From Zoogloeaceae bacterium (lineage in GTDB: Bacteria; Pseudomonadota; Gammaproteobacteria; Burkholderiales; Rhodocyclaceae): 10,509 bases of DNA. Under the pieces are notes generated by a model. That model searched no databases and was not told the origin of the DNA. It saw nothing but the letters and a program-made list of their open reading frames with translations. The stretch's first letter is position 1, and each line of letters begins with the position of its first letter. The DNA lies in the NCBI GenBank assembly GCA_031267345.1, contig JAIRZG010000224.1, forward strand, positions 1-10,509, written 5' to 3'. A program made the translations under genes and the position numbers. Positions 1 through 4,993 of this stretch are shown here, one piece after another.

Positions 1-386
1 CGGTTCAACTCCCGGCTTTCCATCTCCAGCAGCTTCGCCAGCGCCTGTTGCTGCTGCGGCTCCAGACGCGCGTCAACGGGAATCGCCCAGACGGATTTCA
101 TCGGCGCGCTAATCGCCAGCAAGTCGCCATTGCGATCCGTGATTTTGCCACGCGAGGCCGGCACTTCCAAATCGCGCAAATAACGCGAATTGCCCTCTTT
201 TTGCAGGGCATCGTTATGGATCAACTGCAAATAAAACGCCTGTCCCAACAAGACCAGAAACAAAAAGAGCAGGGTCAGTACGGCAAAACGCGAACGCCAA
301 TCCGGCAACGCCAGTTGCAGCAGGGGATTTTCCGCGAACTGGTGCGCTCTGGACGCGATGCGACGACGGCGGCGGATAATGGACAT
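1..386 (-). CDS. ftsI: FtsI (PBP3), peptidoglycan transpeptidase of the septum, N-terminal part only
   Basis: Partial gene: the first 128 codons are visible and the rest lies beyond the left edge. The product is the divisome transpeptidase that cross-links septal peptidoglycan. I translated it from the ATG at 386-384. Residues 1-33 are cytoplasmic with an arginine run (R5-R9), residues about 34-56 form one hydrophobic membrane anchor, and at 76-91 the motif PASRGKITDRNGDLLA marks the start of the class B PBP dimerisation domain (RGxIxDRNG). The catalytic SxxK, SxN and KTG motifs would lie outside the window. The ATG overlaps the ftsL stop by one base (TGATG), which implies translational coupling. 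The order mraZ-rsmH-ftsL-ftsI is the classic dcw start. SpoVD-like or PBP2-type paralogues share the motif, but position after ftsL makes FtsI the best call. Confidence 0.95.
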   Translation of the reverse strand, partial: MSIIRRRRRIASRAHQFAENPLLQLALPDWRSRFAVLTLLFLFLVLLGQAFYLQLIHNDALQKEGNSRYLRDLEVPASRGKITDRNGDLLAISAPMKSVWAIPVDARLEPQQQQALAKLLEMESRELN

Positions 387-661
387 CAATGCCCTCCCCC
401 AAACGCCGCGCCCGGCAAATTCAGCACCGGCGCCACCATTCTGAGTTGCGGCCCGCGCGCAATCTGCTCGATGCGCGTATGGCTGGCCCAGGTCGCCAGT
501 TCCAGTTGCAACTGGTCGTATTCCACTTCCAGGCGCCGCGCGTGTTCCTGCTCCGCTTCCAGCGCCTTGTAGAACTTGCGCGCCTTGTTCTGGGCGGTTA
601 CGGCGCCCAAGGCGGAAGCCAGTATCAGTAAAAACAGGATAAAGCAGTTAACGCGCAACAT
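386..661 (-). CDS. ftsL: FtsL, bitopic divisome protein
   Basis: A small 91-residue cell-division protein, the normal size for FtsL. It forms the FtsQ-FtsB-FtsL subcomplex that activates FtsW/FtsI septal synthesis. After a very short cytoplasmic start, residues about 4-24 form a leucine/alanine-rich membrane segment. Residues about 27-60 are charged with regularly placed hydrophobics (KALEAEQEHARRLEVEYDQL), as expected for the periplasmic coiled coil. A conserved-looking RIEQIARGPQLRM block follows, matching the typical IEExAR-x-LgM end of the family. The start at 661 lies inside the end of rsmH (14-bp overlap) and the stop overlaps ftsI by one base. FtsL diverges fast, so the call rests mainly on topology, the IEQIAR block and gene order. 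Confidence 0.93.
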   Translation of the reverse strand: MLRVNCFILFLLILASALGAVTAQNKARKFYKALEAEQEHARRLEVEYDQLQLELATWASHTRIEQIARGPQLRMVAPVLNLPGAAFGGGH

Positions 662-1607
662 GAGCGCCTCCCTGCCGCGCGCCCAGTTTTTCGCCCACCC
701 GCATCACGGCGCTGCGCGCGCGCGGATTGACCGCAACCTCCGCCGCCGAGGCTTTTCTCGCCCGACCGAGAAGACGCATCGTCGGCTGCGGCGTCTCATG
801 CGCGCGCAGGGGCAGATTTTTGGGCAAATCGTCCGGCGCGGCAGCGGAACGCAAAAAACGCTTGACGACGCGATCCTCCAGTGAATGAAAGGCGATCACC
901 ACCAGACGCCCGCCCGCCTTCAACAACGCCAGCGCCTGCGGCAAGGCTAGCGCGAGCTGATCGATTTCCTGATTGACATGAATCCGTAAAGCCTGAAAGC
1001 TGCGTGTCGCCGGGTCTTGCCCCGGCTCGCGGGAGCGCACGGCTTCGCGTACAAGCGCGGCGAATTCACCGGTGCTTGCAACAGGCCGTTCGGCCCTAAA
1101 AGCCACAATCTTCTTTGCAATCTGGAAAGCAAACCGTTCTTCGCCATAATTTCTGATGACCTCCGTAATTTCCCTGATTTCGGCCCGCGCCAGCCATTCA
1201 GCCGCCGTCTCGCCGCGCGTGGTGTCCATACGCATGTCGAGCGGCGCGTCGTGCCGGAAACTGAACCCCCTGCCCCCGTCGTCCAACTGCGGGCTGGATA
1301 CTCCCAGGTCGAACAACACCCCGTCAAAAGCGGCAAATCCCGCTTCGTCCGCCCCTGTTCGCAATTCGGCGAACGGGCGATGCAACAACGTAAAACGCGC
1401 ATCCTGAATGCCTTGCCCGACGCGAATCGCTTCCGGGTCGCGGTCAAAAGCCAGCAAGCGCCCGCCCTGCCCCAGCCGCGCCAGAATCGCCCGACTGTGC
1501 CCGCCGCGCCCAAAAGTGGCGTCGAGATAAATCCCCTCCGGCCGCACATCCAGCGCCGCGACCGCTTCTTCCCGCAAAACGGCGACGTGCGTCAGGGCGT
1601 CGGTCAT
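648..1607 (-). CDS. rsmH: RsmH (MraW), 16S rRNA m4C1402 methyltransferase
   Basis: A SAM-dependent methyltransferase that N4-methylates C1402 of 16S rRNA in the ribosomal P site. Its 319 residues match the usual length. Visible signatures: the SAM-binding loop DATFGRGGHS at residues 29-38, an acidic FDRDPEA strand end near residue 55, the family block FDLGVSSPQLDD with GRGFSF, DMRMD, the RSFQALRIHVNQE segment, and AFHSLEDRVVKRF in the C-terminal half. The ATG at 1607 overlaps the mraZ stop in a 4-base ATGA, so the gene is probably translationally coupled. As in most bacteria it is the second gene of the dcw cluster. All expected motifs are intact. Confidence 0.98.
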   Translation of the reverse strand: MTDALTHVAVLREEAVAALDVRPEGIYLDATFGRGGHSRAILARLGQGGRLLAFDRDPEAIRVGQGIQDARFTLLHRPFAELRTGADEAGFAAFDGVLFDLGVSSPQLDDGGRGFSFRHDAPLDMRMDTTRGETAAEWLARAEIREITEVIRNYGEERFAFQIAKKIVAFRAERPVASTGEFAALVREAVRSREPGQDPATRSFQALRIHVNQEIDQLALALPQALALLKAGGRLVVIAFHSLEDRVVKRFLRSAAAPDDLPKNLPLRAHETPQPTMRLLGRARKASAAEVAVNPRARSAVMRVGEKLGARQGGAHVAR

Positions 1608-2041
1608 TGCAGCAATTCCTCAAGACCCGACGGCATCAGCGAAGGCGCATGCACGTTCAGATCATTCTGTCGTTCCCAGGCAGCTTCATCCCAGAGTTCA
1701 AAACGATTGCCCATCCCCGCCATGACGATCTTTTTTTCCAGCCGCGCGTACTTGCGCAGCTCCGGCGCAACCAGCAAGCGTCCCGCAGAGTCCACCATGT
1801 CATTGCGCGCGTTGCCGTTCAATATCCGCTTCAGACGTTGCGCGTCCGGAATCGTCGAGCGCATCAGCTTTTCCTGCACCTGCTGCCAGACCGAACGCGG
1901 ATAAAGCAACAGACAACCATCCGGATGCGCCGTGATGGTCAATTCTTCCTCGCCCGTCCGCGCAAGCGCCTCCCGGTGCACTGCCGGTATGGCAAAGCGC
2001 CCCTTGGCGTCCAGCGTGAGCGTAGCGGGTCCCTGAAACAT
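1604..2041 (-). CDS. mraZ: MraZ, dcw-cluster transcriptional regulator
   Basis: A 145-residue DNA-binding regulator with two SpoVT/AbrB-type half-domains. The DxxGR signatures are at D11-R15 (DAKGR) and D84-R88 (DSAGR). In the family, the protein assembles into a ring and binds short repeats upstream of its own gene, repressing the division cluster (shown in E. coli). It is the first gene of the minus-strand operon and overlaps rsmH by 4 bp. The chosen ATG at 2041 gives the canonical MFQG start. The ribosome-binding site is modest (AGG, about 7 nt upstream). Phased MraZ-type boxes lie just upstream (2064-2110), so autoregulation is likely. Confidence 0.97.
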   Translation of the reverse strand: MFQGPATLTLDAKGRFAIPAVHREALARTGEEELTITAHPDGCLLLYPRSVWQQVQEKLMRSTIPDAQRLKRILNGNARNDMVDSAGRLLVAPELRKYARLEKKIVMAGMGNRFELWDEAAWERQNDLNVHAPSLMPSGLEELLQ

Positions 2042-2060
2042 GTTGCGCCTGTGATTTCAA

Positions 2061-2110
2061 AAGTCCACTTTTATGGACTTGTTCTCCACTTTTTAACACA
2101 TTTCTCCACT
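2061..2110 (-). promoter_or_regulatory. Predicted MraZ operator: phased AAAGTGGA boxes
   Basis: Read on the minus strand, three clear copies of AAAGTGGA occur, with the TCCAC core on the plus strand at 2064-2068, 2085-2089 and 2105-2109. The intervals are 21 and 20 bp, about two helical turns. Two weaker versions (GTGTT, and AGTCC which lies in the hairpin) fall between them, giving a 10-bp register. MraZ is known to bind tandem short GTG-containing boxes at about 10-bp phasing upstream of mraZ, such as TGGGN in E. coli and AAAGTG in Mollicutes. The function is inferred from this resemblance and position. Confidence 0.7.
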
Positions 2111-2136
2111 TTAAAACACTCATAAACCCATTGCAA
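2108..2136 (-). promoter_or_regulatory. Predicted sigma-70 promoter of mraZ
   Basis: On the minus strand, TTGCAA (2136-2131) and TAAAGT (2113-2108) are separated by 17 bp. The match to TTGACA/TATAAT is partial. The -10 element overlaps the most distal MraZ box, so MraZ binding could occlude RNA polymerase. Other AT-rich hexamers nearby could serve instead. Confidence 0.4.
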
Positions 2137-2222
2137 GCATTTTTTACATTTTTTTAATCAAGACAAGGACTTAGCGCCGCTTTATGGAAAAATACGGAAT
2201 AAATTTTTCTTTAAAATCAATA

Positions 2223-2255
2223 CTTGATAAATCAAAGTTAAAGTTAATTATCAAG
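2223..2255. repeat. Perfect 8-bp inverted repeat in the divergent region
   Basis: CTTGATAA (2223-2230) and TTATCAAG (2248-2255) are perfect reverse complements around a 17-base AT-rich spacer that contains the short direct repeat AAAGTTA/AAGTTA. The left arm also belongs to a smaller palindrome, TTGATAAATCAA (2225-2236). It may be an operator between the two divergent operons, but no regulator can be named. Confidence 0.5.
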
Positions 2256-2352
2256 ATTATGAAATGAGGGTGAAAACAGCCGCAGCGGTTGCGCGGCGCG
2301 TCCCGCCCTCGCTGTGGCCTGCGCGCATGGGAAAAAACCGCGCAAACCTGAA

Positions 2353-2377
2353 AAAAATCGCTATAATTACGATTTTT
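2353..2377 (+). promoter_or_regulatory. Predicted rpsU promoter (-10 TATAAT) within an inverted repeat
   Basis: A perfect TATAAT lies at 2362-2367. The -35 position (about 2339-2344, CGCGCA) is poor, and no TGn extension is present. The box sits in the 9-base centre of a perfect 8-bp inverted repeat, AAAAATCG (2353-2360) and CGATTTTT (2370-2377). A start near 2374 would give a leader of about 70 nt. The weak -35 and the palindrome suggest factor-dependent or repressible transcription, which is inference. Confidence 0.55.
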
Positions 2378-2404
2378 CGTCTTGTCGGACGAGACCATAT
2401 TGAC

Positions 2405-2423
2405 CGGGCAGAGACGCTGCCCG
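2405..2423 (+). promoter_or_regulatory. Hairpin in the rpsU 5' leader plus strong ribosome-binding site
   Basis: CGGGCAG (2405-2411) pairs with CTGCCCG (2417-2423) around the loop AGACG, a perfect 7-bp GC-rich stem. It ends 7 nt before GGGGGTGA (2431-2438), which differs by one base from the full anti-Shine-Dalgarno complement GGAGGTGA and is spaced 6 nt from the rpsU ATG. There is no T-run, so it is not an intrinsic terminator. A translational or stability role is possible. Confidence 0.5.
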
Positions 2424-2444
2424 ACCGGAAGGGGGTGATTTTAA

Positions 2445-2657
2445 ATGCCGAGTATTCGCGTCAAGGAAAACGAGCCGTTTGAGGTAGCCATTCGTCGCTT
2501 CAAGCGCGCGGTCGAAAAAACCGGGTTGCTGACCGAATTGCGCGCCCGCGAGTTTTATGAAAAACCGACCGCCGCGCGCAAACGCAAGGCCGCCGCCGCC
2601 GTCAAGCGCCACCACAAGCGCCTGCGCAGCATGACCCTGCCGCCAAAACTGTACTGA
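2445..2657 (+). CDS. rpsU: 30S ribosomal protein S21
   Basis: A 70-residue basic ribosomal protein, the standard length for proteobacterial S21. It sits on the 30S platform near the anti-Shine-Dalgarno end of 16S rRNA and helps translation initiation. The family core is clear: IRVKENEPFEVAIRRFKRAVEKTGLL near the start, the AREFYEKPTAARKRK block, and the conserved LPPKLY end. The ATG at 2445 follows a near-perfect Shine-Dalgarno. It is the first gene of the rpsU-yqeY-dnaG-rpoD cluster. A strong terminator directly downstream probably makes rpsU mRNA far more abundant than dnaG mRNA, as in the E. coli operon. Confidence 0.98.
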   Translation: MPSIRVKENEPFEVAIRRFKRAVEKTGLLTELRAREFYEKPTAARKRKAAAAVKRHHKRLRSMTLPPKLY

Positions 2658-2674
2658 TTTTTTCAGCTTTTGCC

Positions 2675-2705
2675 AAAGCCGCTTGTCGTCCGACAGCGGC
2701 TTTTT
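2675..2705 (+). terminator. Intrinsic terminator after rpsU
   Basis: AAAGCCGC (2675-2682) pairs with GCGGCTTT (from 2696), and TGTCG pairs with CGACA on the apical side with one bulged T, closing on a tiny loop. A T-run follows directly (2701-2705). It begins 17 nt after the rpsU stop and lies upstream of yqeY. It is probably a partial terminator that sets the ratio of S21 to DnaG and RpoD. Confidence 0.85.
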
Positions 2706-2744
2706 GCGTTATTGTCCAACCTTTCCGTATCGGGAGAACAAAAC

Positions 2745-3188
2745 ATGAGTCTGCGTTCGCGCATTCACGAAGACATGAAAGTCGCCTTGAAGGCAGGCGA
2801 AACCGTGCGTCTGGGCGCAATCCGCCTGTTGATGGCCGCCATCCGGCAAAAAGAAGTCGATGAGCGTGCCGAGCTTGACGACAATGGCATATTCGCCATC
2901 ATCGAAAAAATGGTCAAACGCGGCAAGGAAAGCCTGAACCAGTTTGAGGCGGCAAAGCGCGCCGACCTGGCCGACAAGGAACGTCAGGAAATCAACGTGC
3001 TTTCCGCCTATCTGCCGAAAAAAATGAGCCTCCAGGAAATCGATGCCGCCATCAATGCCGCTTTCCGCGAAATCGGCGCGACAACGGCTGCCGACATGAG
3101 CAAGGTCATGGGCGTATTGAAGCTGCAGTTGAGCGGCAAGGCGGATATGGGCATGGTGTCGGGACGGGTCAAGGCTCGCCTCGGCTGA
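2745..3188 (+). CDS. yqeY: YqeY/GatB tail-like protein
   Basis: A 147-residue YqeY-family protein related to the C-terminal helical domain of the GatB amidotransferase subunit. Its exact role is unknown; a link to tRNA or aminoacylation is only suggested by that homology. Visible family features are the MSLRSRIHEDMKVALKAG start, IRLLMAAIRQKEVDER, the KMVKRGKESLNQF helix, YLPKKMS, and the C-terminal KVMGVLKLQLSGKADMG. I chose the ATG at 2745, preceded by GGGAGA about 7 nt upstream, over an in-frame ATG at 2670. The upstream start would put the rpsU terminator inside the coding region and adds 25 residues unlike the family. yqeY between rpsU and dnaG is a recurrent proteobacterial arrangement. 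Confidence 0.92.
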   Translation: MSLRSRIHEDMKVALKAGETVRLGAIRLLMAAIRQKEVDERAELDDNGIFAIIEKMVKRGKESLNQFEAAKRADLADKERQEINVLSAYLPKKMSLQEIDAAINAAFREIGATTAADMSKVMGVLKLQLSGKADMGMVSGRVKARLG

Positions 3189-3202
3189 TGCGGCGCGCAT
3201 GA
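3188..3202 (+). other. Four-codon relay reading frame between yqeY and dnaG
   Basis: The yqeY stop (TGA, 3186-3188) shares its A with an ATG at 3188-3190. This opens a four-codon frame (M-R-R-A) ending in TGA at 3200-3202, which overlaps the dnaG ATG (3199-3201). No good Shine-Dalgarno precedes dnaG, so ribosomes may reach it by termination-reinitiation. The arrangement is directly visible; its function is inferred. Confidence 0.35.
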
Positions 3203-4926
3203 TCCCGGAATCTTTCATTCAGGATGTGCTGGCGCGGATCGATATCGTCGATCTGATCGACAAATACGTGACGTTGAAAAAGGCAGGGGCCAATTACATG
3301 GCCTGCTGCCCCTTCCACAACGAGAAAACGCCGTCCTTCACCGTCAGTCCGGGCAAGCAGTTTTATCACTGCTTCGGCTGCGGCGCGCATGGCACGGCCA
3401 TCGGCTTTCTCATGGAATATCAGGGCATGAGCTTTGTCGATGCGGTCAGGGAACTGGCGGCCTCGATGGGAATGCAGGTTCCGGAAGAACGCGGTCATCC
3501 AGGCGGCGACGCGGAACAAGGCAGTCGCTTGCGACATTTGAGCGCGCGCATGAGTGAGGCGCAGGCGTTTTACAAGGCCGCCCTGAAAAAAAGCGAACGG
3601 GCGATTGCCTACCTGAAAAACCGGGGATTGAGCGGCGAGGCGGCGGCAAGATTCGGCATGGGTTACGCGCCGGAGGGCTGGCAGACGTTGCAGACGGTGT
3701 TTACCGATTACGCTTCCCCGGAAATGCTGGCGAGCGGACTGGTCATCGACAGCGACAACGGACGACGGCATGACCGCTTTCGGGATCGCATCATGTTTCC
3801 CATCATCAACGCCAAAGGCGAAGTCATCGGTTTTGGCGGGCGCATCCTGGATCAGGGTGAACCCAAATATCTGAATTCACCGGAAACGCCGCTGTTTGAA
3901 AAAGGACGCGAACTGTTCGGTTTGCCGCAGGCGCGTCAGGCGTTACGCGACGAAAACTGCGCCATCGTGGTGGAAGGCTATATGGATGTGGTGGCGCTCG
4001 CCCAGCATGGCGTCGGCAACGCGGTCGCCACGTTGGGCACGGCGACTACGCCGGTGCATGTGCAAAAACTCCTGCGCCAAGTGGATCGCGTGGTCTTCTG
4101 CTTTGATGGCGACGCCGCCGGCAAGAAGGCGGCGTCAAGGGCGCTGGACAACGCGCTGGAGTCGCTGGCGGACAACAAGACCCTCGCCTTCGCCTTTTTG
4201 CCAGAGCCGGAAGACCCGGACAGTTTTATTCGCCAGAAGGGCAAGGACGCCTTTACCCGCCTGATCGCCACTGCCGCGCCGCTTTCTGATTTTTTGCTGC
4301 GCGAATTGAGCGCGCGTTGCGACTTGAGTGCTTCGGAAGGCAAGGCGCGATTGGTGACGGAAGCCAAGCCGCTGCTCTTGCGGATTCCGGCGCCGCATTT
4401 GCGCCTGCAACTGGTCAAGCGTCTGGCCCAGGCCAGCGGGCTTGAACAGATCGAGGTGGAACGGTTGTGCGGCATTCGCGGCTACGCGCCGCCCGCCCCG
4501 CCGAAAGCGGCGCGTCCCGCGCCATCGCGGACGCGCACCCTGCTGCGTCTGGTATTGCAAAAACCGGAACTGGCGACGCAGATTCCGTTTGAAAAATTGC
4601 CCGTCGATCCAGACCGGCAAATGCTGGAGAGCATCGCCCATGCCGTGACGCGCCTGTCGCCCGCGCCCGGCTACGCCCAATTGCGCGAACAGTTGCGCGG
4701 CAACAGCCAGGAAAATGCGCTGGACGCGCTGGCGGGCGAATGGATGGACATGAAGCTGACCGATACGGAAGTAGAAAAGGAATTTCAGGATGCCGTGAAG
4801 CGTCTGGAAGTTGTGGATCAGAAAGCGGAATTCGACCGCCTGCAGACGCAGGCGCGGCAGTTTGGCAGGTCAGGCCTGAGCGCGGAAGAAAAGGCGCGTT
4901 ACCTGCAGCTACTGTCCAAAAAATAA
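3199..4926 (+). CDS. dnaG: DNA primase DnaG
   Basis: A 575-residue primase, close to the E. coli length, that makes RNA primers at the replication fork with the DnaB helicase. Domains in order: a CHC2 zinc-binding domain (C37, H40, C58, C61 within CPFHNEKTPSF and CFGCG), the catalytic core with a TOPRIM fold (E259 in VEGYMDVV, D303 and D305 in FDGDAAGKKA), and a C-terminal helicase-interaction region from about residue 430 that is poorly conserved. The LNSPETPLFEKG segment of the core is present. It starts 10 bp after yqeY without an obvious Shine-Dalgarno, suggesting coupled translation. All metal-binding residues I could check are intact. Confidence 0.98.
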   Translation: MIPESFIQDVLARIDIVDLIDKYVTLKKAGANYMACCPFHNEKTPSFTVSPGKQFYHCFGCGAHGTAIGFLMEYQGMSFVDAVRELAASMGMQVPEERGHPGGDAEQGSRLRHLSARMSEAQAFYKAALKKSERAIAYLKNRGLSGEAAARFGMGYAPEGWQTLQTVFTDYASPEMLASGLVIDSDNGRRHDRFRDRIMFPIINAKGEVIGFGGRILDQGEPKYLNSPETPLFEKGRELFGLPQARQALRDENCAIVVEGYMDVVALAQHGVGNAVATLGTATTPVHVQKLLRQVDRVVFCFDGDAAGKKAASRALDNALESLADNKTLAFAFLPEPEDPDSFIRQKGKDAFTRLIATAAPLSDFLLRELSARCDLSASEGKARLVTEAKPLLLRIPAPHLRLQLVKRLAQASGLEQIEVERLCGIRGYAPPAPPKAARPAPSRTRTLLRLVLQKPELATQIPFEKLPVDPDRQMLESIAHAVTRLSPAPGYAQLREQLRGNSQENALDALAGEWMDMKLTDTEVEKEFQDAVKRLEVVDQKAEFDRLQTQARQFGRSGLSAEEKARYLQLLSKK

Positions 4927-4939
4927 AATTCTGATTTTG

Positions 4940-4948
4940 TGCTATAGT
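4940..4948 (+). promoter_or_regulatory. Possible extended -10 promoter upstream of rpoD
   Basis: TGCTATAGT (4940-4948) combines a TGn extension with TATAGT, one base from consensus, in the 67-bp gap between dnaG and rpoD. The expected -35 region falls on the A-rich end of dnaG and is not recognisable. It could give rpoD transcription independent of the rpsU promoter. Confidence 0.4.
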
Positions 4949-4993
4949 TTGCGGTTTCTCTAATTTTGTCACCAGCAGAAAAGCAGGGCGTCC

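Larger units (their letters stand above)
2042..2444. other. Divergent intergenic region between mraZ and rpsU
   Basis: A 403-bp stretch with no convincing gene. It is AT-rich over about 2090-2270 and GC-rich over 2280-2335. It holds the mraZ operator and predicted promoter (2061-2136), an 8-bp inverted repeat at 2223-2255, a TATAAT box within a palindrome at 2353-2377, and a GC hairpin at 2405-2423 in the rpsU leader. The short frames reading across it overlap rpsU out of frame and look non-coding. Confidence 0.8.

Noticed and set aside
48..572. A 174-codon plus-strand frame opposite ftsI and ftsL
   Set aside because: It lies antisense to two well-supported division genes, has no recognisable family, and is explained by GC-rich codon use.
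1017..1904. A 295-codon plus-strand frame opposite rsmH and mraZ
   Set aside because: Both minus-strand genes show intact family motifs; the opposite frame gives no domain and crosses the gene junction.
2264..2482. A 72-codon frame upstream of and overlapping rpsU
   Set aside because: It spans the predicted promoter and leader hairpin, overlaps rpsU out of frame and has no recognisable protein character.
2670..2744. An upstream in-frame start extending YqeY by 25 residues
   Set aside because: It would place the rpsU terminator in the coding sequence, lacks a Shine-Dalgarno, and adds residues not typical of the family. The ATG at 2745 has GGGAGA at proper spacing.
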